From the IMG/VR virus record IMGVR_UViG_3300010370_002417, positions 1 to 64,000 of that record: a stretch of 64,000 nt of DNA. One strand, given 5' to 3'. Source of the stretch: a virus. Within the stretch, counting starts at the first letter, position 1; each line of letters opens with the position of its first letter. Both the position numbers and the translations under genes were made by a program. A model generated the notes under the pieces. The model was not told the origin of the DNA, searched no databases, and worked only from the letters and a program-made list of their open reading frames with translations. This document shows, one piece after another, positions 1 to 6,071 of the stretch.

Positions 1-153
1 CATATCCGTCCACAAGGCTGTAAAGAACACGCCAGTGGCGATAACAGTCAGCAGATCAGTCATGAACAACGCGACGGAAATCGCGTACAACGTCTGAATC
101 ATGCTAAGAAACACTACAGCCAATGTGACTGGCTTGCCATACTTTGCCCACAT
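1..153 (-). CDS. Small membrane protein, 3' end cut by window edge
   Basis: ATG at 153-151 follows a good ribosome binding site (AAGGAG, six bases upstream) and the frame stays open for 51 codons to the window edge. The visible protein begins MWAKYGKPVTLAVVF and is dominated by two hydrophobic stretches (about residues 9-28 and 32-47), so an inner-membrane protein with at least two helices is likely. No family is recognised. It lies 14 bases downstream of the lipoprotein gene and probably shares its transcript. Confidence 0.6.
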   Translation of the reverse strand, partial: MWAKYGKPVTLAVVFLSMIQTLYAISVALFMTDLLTVIATGVFFTALWTDM

Positions 154-167
154 AGATATTCTCCTTC

Positions 168-428
168 TTACCAAGCTCTACAGATTCTACGCTCGCGCAT
201 ACCATATGGCGTGCGATCCCATGTGCTATAGCAATGCTGGGCTGGACGACGATATCCATAAGGATACGGCGCGACGTAGTGACGCTGCGCAATGTAAGGG
301 CGCGGAACAGGCGCAACATAGACTGGCGATGCGACAGCCACGTCAATTCCAGGTCGTGGCGTATAGACTGTTGCGTTGCAGCCAGCAAGACCAACAGCCA
401 AACAAGAAGCGATTAGAACCTTTTTCAT
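168..428 (-). CDS. Small lipoprotein
   Basis: An 86-residue protein. The first residues, MKKVLIASCLAVGLAGC, form a lipoprotein signal peptide with the lipobox LAGC, so Cys17 should be lipidated. The mature part is rich in Pro, Tyr, Val and Arg with several Cys near the C-terminus and matches no family I know. The start at 428 is chosen because the ATG overlaps the TGA of the upstream gene (ATGA); an upstream in-frame start would put four residues before the signal peptide. Small phage lipoproteins often act in lysis or superinfection exclusion, but nothing here shows which. Confidence 0.75.
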   Translation of the reverse strand: MKKVLIASCLAVGLAGCNATVYTPRPGIDVAVASPVYVAPVPRPYIAQRHYVAPYPYGYRRPAQHCYSTWDRTPYGMRERRICRAW

Positions 429-793
429 GCGATACTCCAAACATAGTCGTCGATTGTATAGACGGACTCCTGGCCGTCATATTCGTCGATGCGATATTTA
501 GTTCCAGCAGGCAACTCGTAAATGCGAAGATTAGCCGCAAAGCCATTGGCTGCATCACCCAGTTCTTCAACGGCTTGAACAAGCGCGCGATCCGTGCGCT
601 GACCGTCCAGATCGTATTGCGAATGCTGTTTGCCATCTTCGTCGAGAATCCAGCCGCTATCCCAAGATGATGTGCCGTCAGGTGCTAGATATTGCCAACC
701 CTTGATCTCGGCGATTCGCTTCATTGCAGCCGCAGAAAGACCAAAGCCGCCGTAGCAAGCATTATATACAATCTTAGTCACATTCATCTCCAT
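425..793 (-). CDS. Conserved phage protein of unknown function (KIVYNACYGGFGLS)
   Basis: About 122 residues. The N-terminus carries the motif KIVYNACYGGFGLS, which I recognise from hypothetical proteins of many large phages; no function is known to me. The rest is acidic. Two close ATGs are possible (793 and 787); GGAG abuts the second, and neither has ideal spacing. A longer frame begins upstream but would run into the tRNA-Arg gene. It ends with an ATGA overlap with the lipoprotein gene, so the two are probably translationally coupled. Confidence 0.7.
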   Translation of the reverse strand: MEMNVTKIVYNACYGGFGLSAAAMKRIAEIKGWQYLAPDGTSSWDSGWILDEDGKQHSQYDLDGQRTDRALVQAVEELGDAANGFAANLRIYELPAGTKYRIDEYDGQESVYTIDDYVWSIA

Positions 794-800
794 TGTCAAG

Positions 801-877
801 TGGCGATCGCGGAAGGACTCGAACCTTCGACCCACAGCTTAGAAGGCTGTTGCTCTATCCAACTGAGCTACGCGACC
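801..877 (-). tRNA. tRNA-Arg (anticodon TCT)
   Basis: The minus strand folds as a complete cloverleaf of 77 bases. The acceptor strand GGTCGCG pairs with CGCGATC (one G-U), the T arm contains GGTTCGAGTCC, and the anticodon loop reads CTTCTAA, giving TCT. The 3' CCA is encoded (801-803). Phage tRNAs of this type commonly supplement a host codon shortage (AGA/AGG). The 3' end of the small upstream gene runs into this tRNA. Confidence 0.95.
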
Positions 878-964
878 TTTTCGCTTATACTGTTTCCGCG
901 ATTGTTTCACGCGCACGCGATACTTGGGCGTGCGTAGATCTTTCGCGATAGGATTCTTACTCAT
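839..964 (-). CDS. Short basic protein, DUF7230-like, running into tRNA-Arg
   Basis: A 41-residue, very basic peptide beginning MSKNPIAKDLRTPKYRVRVK, which resembles the DUF7230 family of small phage proteins. Its ATG overlaps the TGA of the upstream gene (ATGA), supporting coupling. The last dozen codons lie inside the tRNA-Arg gene, and the stop is formed by tRNA sequence near its anticodon arm. Translation and tRNA processing of one transcript would therefore compete. The C-terminal tail is tRNA-derived and unlikely to be conserved. Confidence 0.65.
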   Translation of the reverse strand: MSKNPIAKDLRTPKYRVRVKQSRKQYKRKGRVAQLDRATAF

Positions 965-1602
965 GCGGACAATTCCTTCACAAGACGACCCATACGACGA
1001 CCGTGGGCAGGATACGCGACGACAGCCACTTCCTTGGACCAGCAGGCGCGACAATCGCCACATTTGCCAGAACGCTCGTATGCGTCGCAGACTTTGCTAG
1101 CCTTAGTTTCGCTATCCGCGAACGGGATAACAGTGGATCCGTGATCGGCGTCGAACTCGCCAGTCATGGAGTCAGCAGAATAACGAACCGCCACGTTGGG
1201 CAGAGTCTTCATACGCTCCAGGATCGCGCGGATACGCGGTACCTTGTAGGACTTGGTAGGAAGCCAATGTTTGACATGCGGCGTCTTCTGCATAACCAAA
1301 AAGATCTTGAACGCGAGCGCGGGATGATATACGTCGCCAGAATCAAACCAGCGGAAGAACTTCTGCCGTTTCAACTCTTTGACCATATCATCGACCCACT
1401 CGGCTCGCTTCCAGTCTTCGCGATTGTGCTCGCGGACTTTGATCGCGTCGGGCATCATATAGAAGCCTTCGTTCGCATAACAACCAGCGCAAACAGCAAC
1501 GGGCAACTTGGTAGCCTTGTCGATAGAACCAGGGCAGGTAGCACGAGCCTGGAGCGACCACGACTTAGCCGGCATCTTGGAAGCTTTGGACAACTTGATC
1601 AT
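961..1602 (-). CDS. GP88-like phage protein
   Basis: A 213-residue protein resembling the phage 'gene product 88' family: an early CxGCYA segment (VCAGCYANEG), a central FRWFDSGDVY, then GDCRACWS near the C-terminus. The conserved Cys residues and FRWFxSGD suggest a metal-binding enzyme of unknown reaction (inference). I start at 1602 because AAAGG lies six bases upstream; an in-frame ATG at 1617 (MKGFVM) is also possible and overlaps that site. A TTGACA-N17-TATCAT promoter sits just upstream. Confidence 0.75.
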   Translation of the reverse strand: MIKLSKASKMPAKSWSLQARATCPGSIDKATKLPVAVCAGCYANEGFYMMPDAIKVREHNREDWKRAEWVDDMVKELKRQKFFRWFDSGDVYHPALAFKIFLVMQKTPHVKHWLPTKSYKVPRIRAILERMKTLPNVAVRYSADSMTGEFDADHGSTVIPFADSETKASKVCDAYERSGKCGDCRACWSKEVAVVAYPAHGRRMGRLVKELSA

Positions 1603-1626
1603 AACGAAACCTTTCATCTTGGCTTA

Positions 1627-1655
1627 ATGATACCACGGGATGACTGGATTGTCAA
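1627..1655 (-). promoter_or_regulatory. Early-type promoter inside an inverted repeat
   Basis: TTGACA (1655-1650), 17-base spacer, TATCAT (1632-1627), upstream of the GP88-like gene. A 9-bp inverted repeat, TACCACGGG (1631-1639) and CCCGTGGTA (1658-1666), brackets the -35 box and spacer. Confidence 0.7.
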
Positions 1656-1681
1656 GGCCCGTGGTACTGTTAAGCTAAGAA

Positions 1682-2215
1682 TCAGTCGGCGAGAGCGTTC
1701 GCGCGAGGAAGATTCTCAGCGACCGCAACACGAGCGGCGAGCTGTTCAGCCCGAGCGGCTTCTTCCGCTTCCCACTCCGCCTCGAGCGCATCGAACTCCG
1801 CGCGAGTATCTTCCTTGATCTTATCAAGCGCCGTCTTCTCGCGCTTGGTCACTTCCTTCATCGTAGCCAGATTCTTGGCCTTGATCGCATCGACTTCTTC
1901 AGTCGACTTGGTCTTGGCTACAACCTTGGGAGCCTTCGCCTTAGCCGCAGCCTTGGGAGTCTTGGCCTTGGAAGCCTTACGGACAGGAGCGGCGGTAGCA
2001 GCGGCGAGTGCGCTGGACGAGATTGCACCCTGGAGCTGGTACGCGATAACGGCCTTGCCGCCGTCGCGGATCGCTTCGAGGACTACGCCAGCCTTGCGGG
2101 CAAGGAACAGCGCGCGACGAGCGCGGCGGGGCGTACCGGTGGCGGACTCAAGCTGCTTCGCGGTGAAGCGATTCTTGTTGTTCTTGAGAAGATCGATGAC
2201 ATACTGGGCTTTCAT
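1682..2215 (-). CDS. HTH-like N-terminus with Ala/Lys-rich tail, possible DNA-binding protein
   Basis: A 177-residue protein. Residues 1-60 resemble a small winged helix or helix-turn-helix (VIDLLKNN ... FTAKQLESATGTPRRARRAL), followed by an AK/AP-rich low-complexity linker (about 75-105, histone-H1-like) and a charged coiled-coil C-terminus. This suggests DNA binding or nucleoid association (inference). AAAGG lies eight bases upstream of the ATG, and a TTGACA-N17-TAGAAT promoter precedes it. The first part resembles the N-terminal half of the protein at 42802-43065. No named family is recognised. Confidence 0.65.
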   Translation of the reverse strand: MKAQYVIDLLKNNKNRFTAKQLESATGTPRRARRALFLARKAGVVLEAIRDGGKAVIAYQLQGAISSSALAAATAAPVRKASKAKTPKAAAKAKAPKVVAKTKSTEEVDAIKAKNLATMKEVTKREKTALDKIKEDTRAEFDALEAEWEAEEAARAEQLAARVAVAENLPRANALAD

Positions 2216-2248
2216 AGTATATACCTTTCGTTGGTGGTCACATTATTG

Positions 2249-2277
2249 ATTCTAGCGGGTCGCCCCGCGGTTGTCAA
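2249..2277 (-). promoter_or_regulatory. Early-type promoter
   Basis: TTGACA (2277-2272), 17-base spacer, TAGAAT (2254-2249). The -35 box is also bracketed by TCGCCC (2260-2265) and GGGCGA (2278-2283). The stop TGA of the upstream 34-residue gene lies within the TTGACA. Confidence 0.7.
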
Positions 2278-2378
2278 GGGCGATTATCGAGAATATGAGC
2301 TACAGTGAAGCCCACGATCATCACGACCCAAAGGAACGCGAGCGGAGCTATAACAATGGCGATATCACTGGTACTCAT
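2274..2378 (-). CDS. 34-residue single-helix membrane protein
   Basis: ATG at 2378 follows GAGAGG at a good distance and the frame closes at a TGA embedded in the next gene's -35 box. The product starts MSTSDIAIVIAPLAFLWVV and is essentially one transmembrane helix with the short polar tail HILDNRP. It has its own promoter (2408-2436). Function unknown; such phage peptides often target host membrane proteins. Confidence 0.55.
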   Translation of the reverse strand: MSTSDIAIVIAPLAFLWVVMIVGFTVAHILDNRP

Positions 2379-2407
2379 GGAATCCTCTCAATTCACCCTA
2401 TATTCTT

Positions 2408-2436
2408 ATTGTACGCGATTAGGGGCTGATTGTCAA
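2408..2436 (-). promoter_or_regulatory. Early-type promoter with 10-bp inverted repeat
   Basis: TTGACA (2436-2431), 17-base spacer, TACAAT (2413-2408). A perfect 10-bp inverted repeat, CGATTAGGGG (2416-2425) and CCCCTAATCG (2439-2448), brackets the -35 box with a 13-base centre. It could be an operator or a hairpin ending the transcript of the gene upstream. Confidence 0.7.
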
Positions 2437-2461
2437 GGCCCCTAATCGAATTATTTTATGG

Positions 2462-2608
2462 TTAAGCCTGAGCTTCCCAAGCAGCGATTAAGCGGCTATA
2501 GTTAAGGTCGTACGGCAAACCCATACGCTCAAGCTCACGAAGGTACGCGATTTTGTCGGTTACTGAAGCTAGACCTTGGAAGGTGGCGTAAATATAAGCT
2601 AAGGTCAT
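2462..2608 (-). CDS. 48-residue protein of unknown function
   Basis: ATG at 2608, with AGGGG five bases upstream; 48 codons starting MTLAYIYATFQGLASVTDKI and ending AAWEAQA. The product looks helical and soluble. Its transcript should start near 2705 from the promoter at 2712-2740, giving a leader of about 97 bases with a 5'-terminal hairpin and short direct repeats. No family recognised; accepted because start signal, promoter and open frame agree. Confidence 0.5.
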   Translation of the reverse strand: MTLAYIYATFQGLASVTDKIAYLRELERMGLPYDLNYSRLIAAWEAQA

Positions 2609-2648
2609 GTTAACCCCTACGGTTACGATTAAGCGGGCTTTAACTAAG

Positions 2649-2676
2649 CTATAAGCTAGGGCTTAACTATAAGCTA
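2649..2676. repeat. Direct repeat of CTATAAGCTA in a leader
   Basis: The ten bases CTATAAGCTA occur at 2649-2658 and again at 2667-2676, with further partial TAAGCT copies on both sides. They lie in the predicted 5' leader of the 48-residue gene. Role unknown. Confidence 0.5.
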
Positions 2677-2685
2677 AAGCTACGC

Positions 2686-2706
2686 TATAGGGGCGGATCC
2701 CCTATA
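2686..2706 (-). promoter_or_regulatory. Hairpin at predicted RNA 5' end
   Basis: An 8-bp perfect stem, TATAGGGG (2686-2693) with CCCCTATA (2699-2706) and a 5-base loop. The start predicted from the promoter at 2712-2740 is about 2705, so the RNA would begin with this stem-loop. Confidence 0.5.
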
Positions 2707-2711
2707 ATCTA

Positions 2712-2740
2712 AATGTATAGGGTTGGGGTGGGGTTGTCAA
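2712..2740 (-). promoter_or_regulatory. Early-type promoter
   Basis: TTGACA (2740-2735), 17-base spacer, TACATT (2717-2712), driving the 48-residue gene. A palindrome lies 12 bases upstream of the -35 box. Confidence 0.65.
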
Positions 2741-2751
2741 GGCCTTATTTT

Positions 2752-2767
2752 TGTTACGATCGTAACA
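2752..2767. promoter_or_regulatory. Perfect 16-bp palindrome, candidate operator
   Basis: TGTTACGATCGTAACA is a perfect palindrome just upstream of the early promoter at 2712-2740; a third half-site TGTTACG follows at 2773-2779. Position and symmetry fit a dimeric regulator site. A related GTTACGATCGT occurs near 47859-47869. Confidence 0.45.
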
Positions 2768-2852
2768 GATTTTGTTACGTTTTAAATCGGCTAGTTTTAG
2801 GACCTAAGATTAGCCGTTTTATAATCTAGCCGCATAGTGGCATCCCATAAAG

Positions 2853-2896
2853 AAAAACGACTGGGCCAAACGCCCACCAGAGCATTGACCCAGTCG
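2853..2896 (-). terminator. Rho-independent terminator after the outer-membrane protein gene
   Basis: Stem CGACTGGG/CCCAGTCG (2858-2865 and 2889-2896) with a second possible inner stem, followed on the minus strand by TTTTT (2857-2853) and more T-rich sequence. Confidence 0.75.
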
Positions 2897-2938
2897 CTAG
2901 AAATAAAAGAGCCGCGATTATATACGCGACCCTAATCA

Positions 2939-3454
2939 TCAGAACTTATAGTTCACACCAATCGTTGCGCGATCTTCGCCGGCGTTACGATCGAAATTGT
3001 CGACGTGACGATAACGAGCATCGAGATCGAGCGATGAAGTCAGCGAGAACTTTACGCCACCGCCGATGTTCCAAATTGCTTCGTCCTTGATGTCAGCAAA
3101 GCGATAGCCGACGCCAACGAGAGCATATGGAGTGAACGAGCCGAACTTATAACCACCGACAACATTGCCAGCTACGTCATGCGTTCCGCCCTTCTTGTAG
3201 TCATATGTACCTTCAGCGGCTACACCGATAGGACCGAGACCGATGACATTATAGCCACCGACAACGCCAACGGTCCATGGTGCATCCGAATTGATTCCAT
3301 CAGTAACAACTCCACCAGCATTTACGCCAGCATAGAATGCCTTAGAAGCGAAAATGGGAGCTGGTGCAGCGGGAGCACTCTTTCCAGGAAGGTCAGCGGC
3401 TACGGCGCTAGTCGCACCAAGAACCACTGCGAGTGCAGCGAGTGTATTTCTCAT
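2939..3454 (-). CDS. Outer-membrane beta-barrel protein (Omp25/Omp31-like)
   Basis: A 171-residue protein with a signal peptide (MRNTLAALAVVLGATSAVA) and mature start ADLPGKSAPAAPAP, the hallmark of Rhizobiales Omp25/Omp31-type outer-membrane proteins. Alternating hydrophobic strands follow and the C-terminus ends in Phe (IGVNYKF), the usual signal for barrel assembly. AAGGAG lies five bases before the ATG. It lies between tRNA-Gly and a strong terminator. A phage-borne surface barrel could mask a receptor or alter adsorption (inference). Host-derived origin seems likely. Confidence 0.8.
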   Translation of the reverse strand: MRNTLAALAVVLGATSAVAADLPGKSAPAAPAPIFASKAFYAGVNAGGVVTDGINSDAPWTVGVVGGYNVIGLGPIGVAAEGTYDYKKGGTHDVAGNVVGGYKFGSFTPYALVGVGYRFADIKDEAIWNIGGGVKFSLTSSLDLDARYRHVDNFDRNAGEDRATIGVNYKF

Positions 3455-3532
3455 ATGTTCTCCTTAATTGATGATAACATTATATAGAAATAGGACGAAT
3501 CCTACAGTCAATGGCATCCAAAGAAGGAAGCC

Positions 3533-3565
3533 TATCGCGAATAGTATATTTAGCCATTCGCGATA
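3533..3565 (-). other. 10-bp hairpin just 3' of tRNA-Gly
   Basis: Perfect arms TATCGCGAAT (3533-3542) and ATTCGCGATA (3556-3565) with a 13-base loop, beginning three bases after the tRNA CCA end. There is no T-tract, so a processing or RNA-stability element is more likely than a terminator. Confidence 0.5.
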
Positions 3566-3567
3566 TT

Positions 3568-3642
3568 TGGAGCGGCGAGCGGGAATCGAACCCGCGACCA
3601 ACAGTTTGGAAGACTGTGACTCTACCACTGAGTTACCGCCGC
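3568..3642 (-). tRNA. tRNA-Gly (anticodon TCC)
   Basis: Complete cloverleaf on the minus strand, 75 bases. The acceptor GCGGCGG pairs with TCGCCGC (one G-U), the T arm holds GGTTCGATTCC, and the anticodon loop CTTCCAA gives TCC. The 3' CCA is encoded (3568-3570). It sits between the peroxiredoxin gene and the outer-membrane protein gene and is probably cut from their common transcript. Confidence 0.95.
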
Positions 3643-3650
3643 AATTCTTA

Positions 3651-4229
3651 TTAGTTATTGTCAAGCCACTCCAAAATGTTCTCTGGAGACGTCTCGCCGT
3701 ACGGATCAGTATCGCAATTATCACTGAAGCCGGGCTCCTCGAACCACGCTTCAATCACGCCGTTATTGACGATCATAGCATAGCGCCAGGAACGATCGCC
3801 GAATCCCAGATTCTCCTTCGAAACAGACATACCGAGTTTGCTTGTAAACGTGCAGTTTCCGTCTGGAATCATCTTGACATTCATGACATTCTGAGATTTA
3901 GCCCAAGCATTCATCGTGAACGCATCATTCACTGAGATACAATAGATGTCGTCGATGCCGCGATCTTTGAACGCATTGTAGCAATTATCAAATCCTGGCA
4001 GCTGAAACGTTGAACAAGTCGGAGTAAACGCTCCAGGAAGCGAGAACACGATCACGCGCTTGCCACCAAAATAATCATAGCTGTTCACATCTTCCCAACG
4101 ATATGGGTTTGGTCCCTGGATAGAATCGTCGCGAACGCGAGTCTTGAATACTACCGCAGGAACGATAGAACCAACGCGATTGATACTAGCAGCTTGATGC
4201 TGTAGCTTCATCCATTCATCATATTCCAT
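3651..4229 (-). CDS. Peroxiredoxin (Prx5/redoxin type)
   Basis: A 192-residue thiol peroxidase that would reduce H2O2 or alkyl hydroperoxides. The active-site loop is FSLPGAFTPTCSTFQLPGF, giving the peroxidatic Cys72 in PxxxTxxC, and SWRYAMIV supplies the conserved region with the catalytic Arg. Length and the tight TPTCS loop fit the Prx5 subgroup. AGGAG lies seven bases before the ATG. Its neighbours (VOC protein, AdoMet decarboxylase homologue) suggest a metabolic and stress cassette; together with Dps and glutaredoxin it points to oxidative-stress management during infection (inference). Confidence 0.9.
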   Translation of the reverse strand: MEYDEWMKLQHQAASINRVGSIVPAVVFKTRVRDDSIQGPNPYRWEDVNSYDYFGGKRVIVFSLPGAFTPTCSTFQLPGFDNCYNAFKDRGIDDIYCISVNDAFTMNAWAKSQNVMNVKMIPDGNCTFTSKLGMSVSKENLGFGDRSWRYAMIVNNGVIEAWFEEPGFSDNCDTDPYGETSPENILEWLDNN

Positions 4230-4239
4230 AATATTCTCC

Positions 4240-4740
4240 TTACCAATTTTTTTCTACTGGATTTGATATAGCGTCTTCGAGAGGATTTCTCGGCTTGAAC
4301 ATAGAAGAAGGACGTAAACGACCATCTTCACCAATTTGATCCATGTCACAATATATTTCAAACTGATAACCATCAGGATCAAGAAAGTTTATACTGATGT
4401 TACAGCCAGCACCTTTGCGTCCTTCAAAAACTATAGGAATGTTGTTGTCAATGAAATATTGTTTTGCTTTCTGCAATATCTCAATGTTATCAACTTCGAA
4501 CGCAAGATGTTCAACTTGTAACGTACCGCTCATGTCTCGCTCGGACTTTTTACCAGATTGCATTGGCGTAAGACCGATAGCGTGATGATCAGAACCGCAA
4601 CGAAAGAATACCATACCCTTAGCGTTGCGATCTGTTTCCTCGAAGTTCATCACTTCTTTCCAAAACTTGACTGTTCTCTCAATATCGCTTACTTCATAAA
4701 CAAAATGACCAAGTTTGTTGACCTTGATTGGTGATGTCAT
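4240..4740 (-). CDS. VOC-superfamily (glyoxalase/dioxygenase fold) protein
   Basis: A 166-residue protein with two beta-alpha-beta-beta-beta modules. It opens with KLGHFVYEVSDIERTVKFW and has a second half with VEHLAFEV and DPDGYQFEIYCD. The triad His12, His78 and Glu128 matches the metal ligands of the vicinal oxygen chelate superfamily. Whether it is a dioxygenase, glyoxalase or resistance protein cannot be told. Its ATG overlaps the stop of the upstream decarboxylase gene (ATGA). The gene is more AT-rich than its neighbours, a sign of separate acquisition. Confidence 0.8.
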   Translation of the reverse strand: MTSPIKVNKLGHFVYEVSDIERTVKFWKEVMNFEETDRNAKGMVFFRCGSDHHAIGLTPMQSGKKSERDMSGTLQVEHLAFEVDNIEILQKAKQYFIDNNIPIVFEGRKGAGCNISINFLDPDGYQFEIYCDMDQIGEDGRLRPSSMFKPRNPLEDAISNPVEKNW

Positions 4741-5102
4741 GCTTGTCTCGTTAGATAGTTTGGTCGAACATACTTAGCGCCGAAGTATTCCTTAACCAGA
4801 GCGATGACAACCTGATCATCGTACTCCTTGCAAGAGAATACATCGAGATACATTGCGTTTCCACCCATACCATCATCGGGTACGAAGTGGGCGCAGATAT
4901 TGCTGGTCTCGATCAGCTGGACGAGAGTGTATCCAGCCTTGTTACCAGAGCCGAAGTTCACGATCTGCGGCTCGCCATAAGCTACCATGTCGATATCTTT
5001 GACAAGACGCTTGGTGAAGTTGTAAATAGTATCATAGCTGGTAATTGCTGCGTTGTCAAGTTCTGCGCAATCCAGAATGAGATGATAGCCCCAGTAAGAC
5101 AT
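4737..5102 (-). CDS. speD: S-adenosylmethionine decarboxylase homologue (pyruvoyl enzyme)
   Basis: A 121-residue proenzyme-like protein of the short SpeD family, which self-cleaves to form a pyruvoyl cofactor and usually makes decarboxylated AdoMet for spermidine synthesis. The site reads QLIETSNICAHFVPDD: Ser67 is the predicted pyruvoyl Ser, His72 and Cys91 (FSCK) the processing and catalytic residues, with Ser-to-His spacing as in bacterial SpeD. The residue before Ser is Thr rather than the usual Glu of ESH, as I recall for other phage homologues. Some SpeD-like proteins decarboxylate ornithine or arginine instead, so substrate is uncertain. Confidence 0.8.
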   Translation of the reverse strand: MSYWGYHLILDCAELDNAAITSYDTIYNFTKRLVKDIDMVAYGEPQIVNFGSGNKAGYTLVQLIETSNICAHFVPDDGMGGNAMYLDVFSCKEYDDQVVIALVKEYFGAKYVRPNYLTRQA

Positions 5103-5111
5103 TTGTTTCTC

Positions 5112-6071
5112 CTACAGTCCTTCGAAAGATTTGATACTTCTCGTGTCGTAAGTCCATTCGTACCACGACTCAAAAAATGCTCGTACCTCTTTCTCGTCGA
5201 ACTTAGGATCCCTGAGGATATCGACGATATTATCAGTCGTAGCCCTATTACTCACACAATCATATTCACAACGCCCGAACGTGACAATCGGCACTTTATG
5301 TAGCAGCGTTTCCATGCCAGTTCCAGAGTTCACAACTACGACTGCGCGCGCACGAGGAATGATCTCGTGAATGCTTACATCGTCCACCCATCTTGTGTGT
5401 CTGTATTTAGTGGCGATCGACATGAGATTCACCATGCTCATGGGATTCACGGGATGTCCCTTAACATACAGTGGGATATTTAGCTGTTCTGTCGCTTTGC
5501 AAGTTGCTTCAAGAGCTTCTTCGACAGTAACATTTGAATGATATTTAATTGTTTCGTCGTGCGGAATCTGACACGGAAAGAATACAAAATCGTCAGGCAG
5601 ACTCAGATTTTTCTTAGCAGGCTGATCAAACTTGCTTCCTCCCGCGAGCGCGCGAGCTTGCATCTGACCATAGAAACTGCCAGGAGGAACGATTCTATTC
5701 TTATCGAACAGGAACGGATAGCACGAAGCACCGCCAGCGAATCCCTTGGAGTCGACATAGAACTGCCACGGAAAGACTGATTGCATATAGTAGCGAACGA
5801 TCTTGTCGCGGACAGGAAACGTCTCGAGCGACTTGTGCGGAATGTAAACAATATCCGCATCGGCTCGTTCCGCTTCTTCGGGAGTAAACTGCCACAGTGG
5901 CTTTTCTATGAACTTTACATCGTCGCCTTTGATGCGATGATAATTCAAAAGCATATTTCCCATGTTCTGCCAATGAACACGGATAGGTGGGATCGGTCCG
6001 CGCTGCGCGGTAACAGGTCCTTGCTTGAATGTTACGTCAAGCCTAGGAAACATAATTAGAATCTTTCTCAT
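5112..6071 (-). CDS. Capsule-polysaccharide-type glycosyltransferase
   Basis: A 319-residue protein resembling KpsC/KpsS-like transferases (capsule synthesis family). The C-terminal half holds YVKGHPVNP and VVNSGTGMETLLHKVPIVTFG, the pattern of the sugar-nucleotide binding domain of that family. It is likely to add a sugar to a glycan, lipid or phage component; the acceptor is unknown. ATGA overlap with the upstream glycosyltransferase gene puts it in a three-gene transferase operon (5112-7503). Confidence 0.7.
   Translation of the reverse strand: MRKILIMFPRLDVTFKQGPVTAQRGPIPPIRVHWQNMGNMLLNYHRIKGDDVKFIEKPLWQFTPEEAERADADIVYIPHKSLETFPVRDKIVRYYMQSVFPWQFYVDSKGFAGGASCYPFLFDKNRIVPPGSFYGQMQARALAGGSKFDQPAKKNLSLPDDFVFFPCQIPHDETIKYHSNVTVEEALEATCKATEQLNIPLYVKGHPVNPMSMVNLMSIATKYRHTRWVDDVSIHEIIPRARAVVVVNSGTGMETLLHKVPIVTFGRCEYDCVSNRATTDNIVDILRDPKFDEKEVRAFFESWYEWTYDTRSIKSFEGL

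Larger units (their letters stand above)
2609..2938. other. 330-base non-coding stretch: leader, promoter, operator-like palindrome, terminator
   Basis: No credible gene is seen. On the minus strand it holds, in order of transcription: the terminator of the outer-membrane protein gene (2853-2896), an unexplained AT-rich stretch, a perfect palindrome (2752-2767), an early-type promoter (2712-2740), a hairpin at the predicted RNA 5' end (2686-2706) and short direct repeats before the 48-residue gene. Confidence 0.6.

Noticed and set aside
1003-1818. Long open frame on the plus strand (271 codons) across the GP88-like gene
   Set aside because: It is the reverse of the minus-strand coding frame, has no ribosome binding site, and reads across two minus-strand genes, the promoter and the inverted repeat. 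Other plus-strand frames throughout the window are similar shadows.
3481-3567. Hydrophobic peptide frame between tRNA-Gly and the outer-membrane gene (MPLTVGFVLFLYNVIIN)
   Set aside because: The only credible start gives 17 residues, without a ribosome site, and the upstream extension runs through the tRNA and its hairpin.
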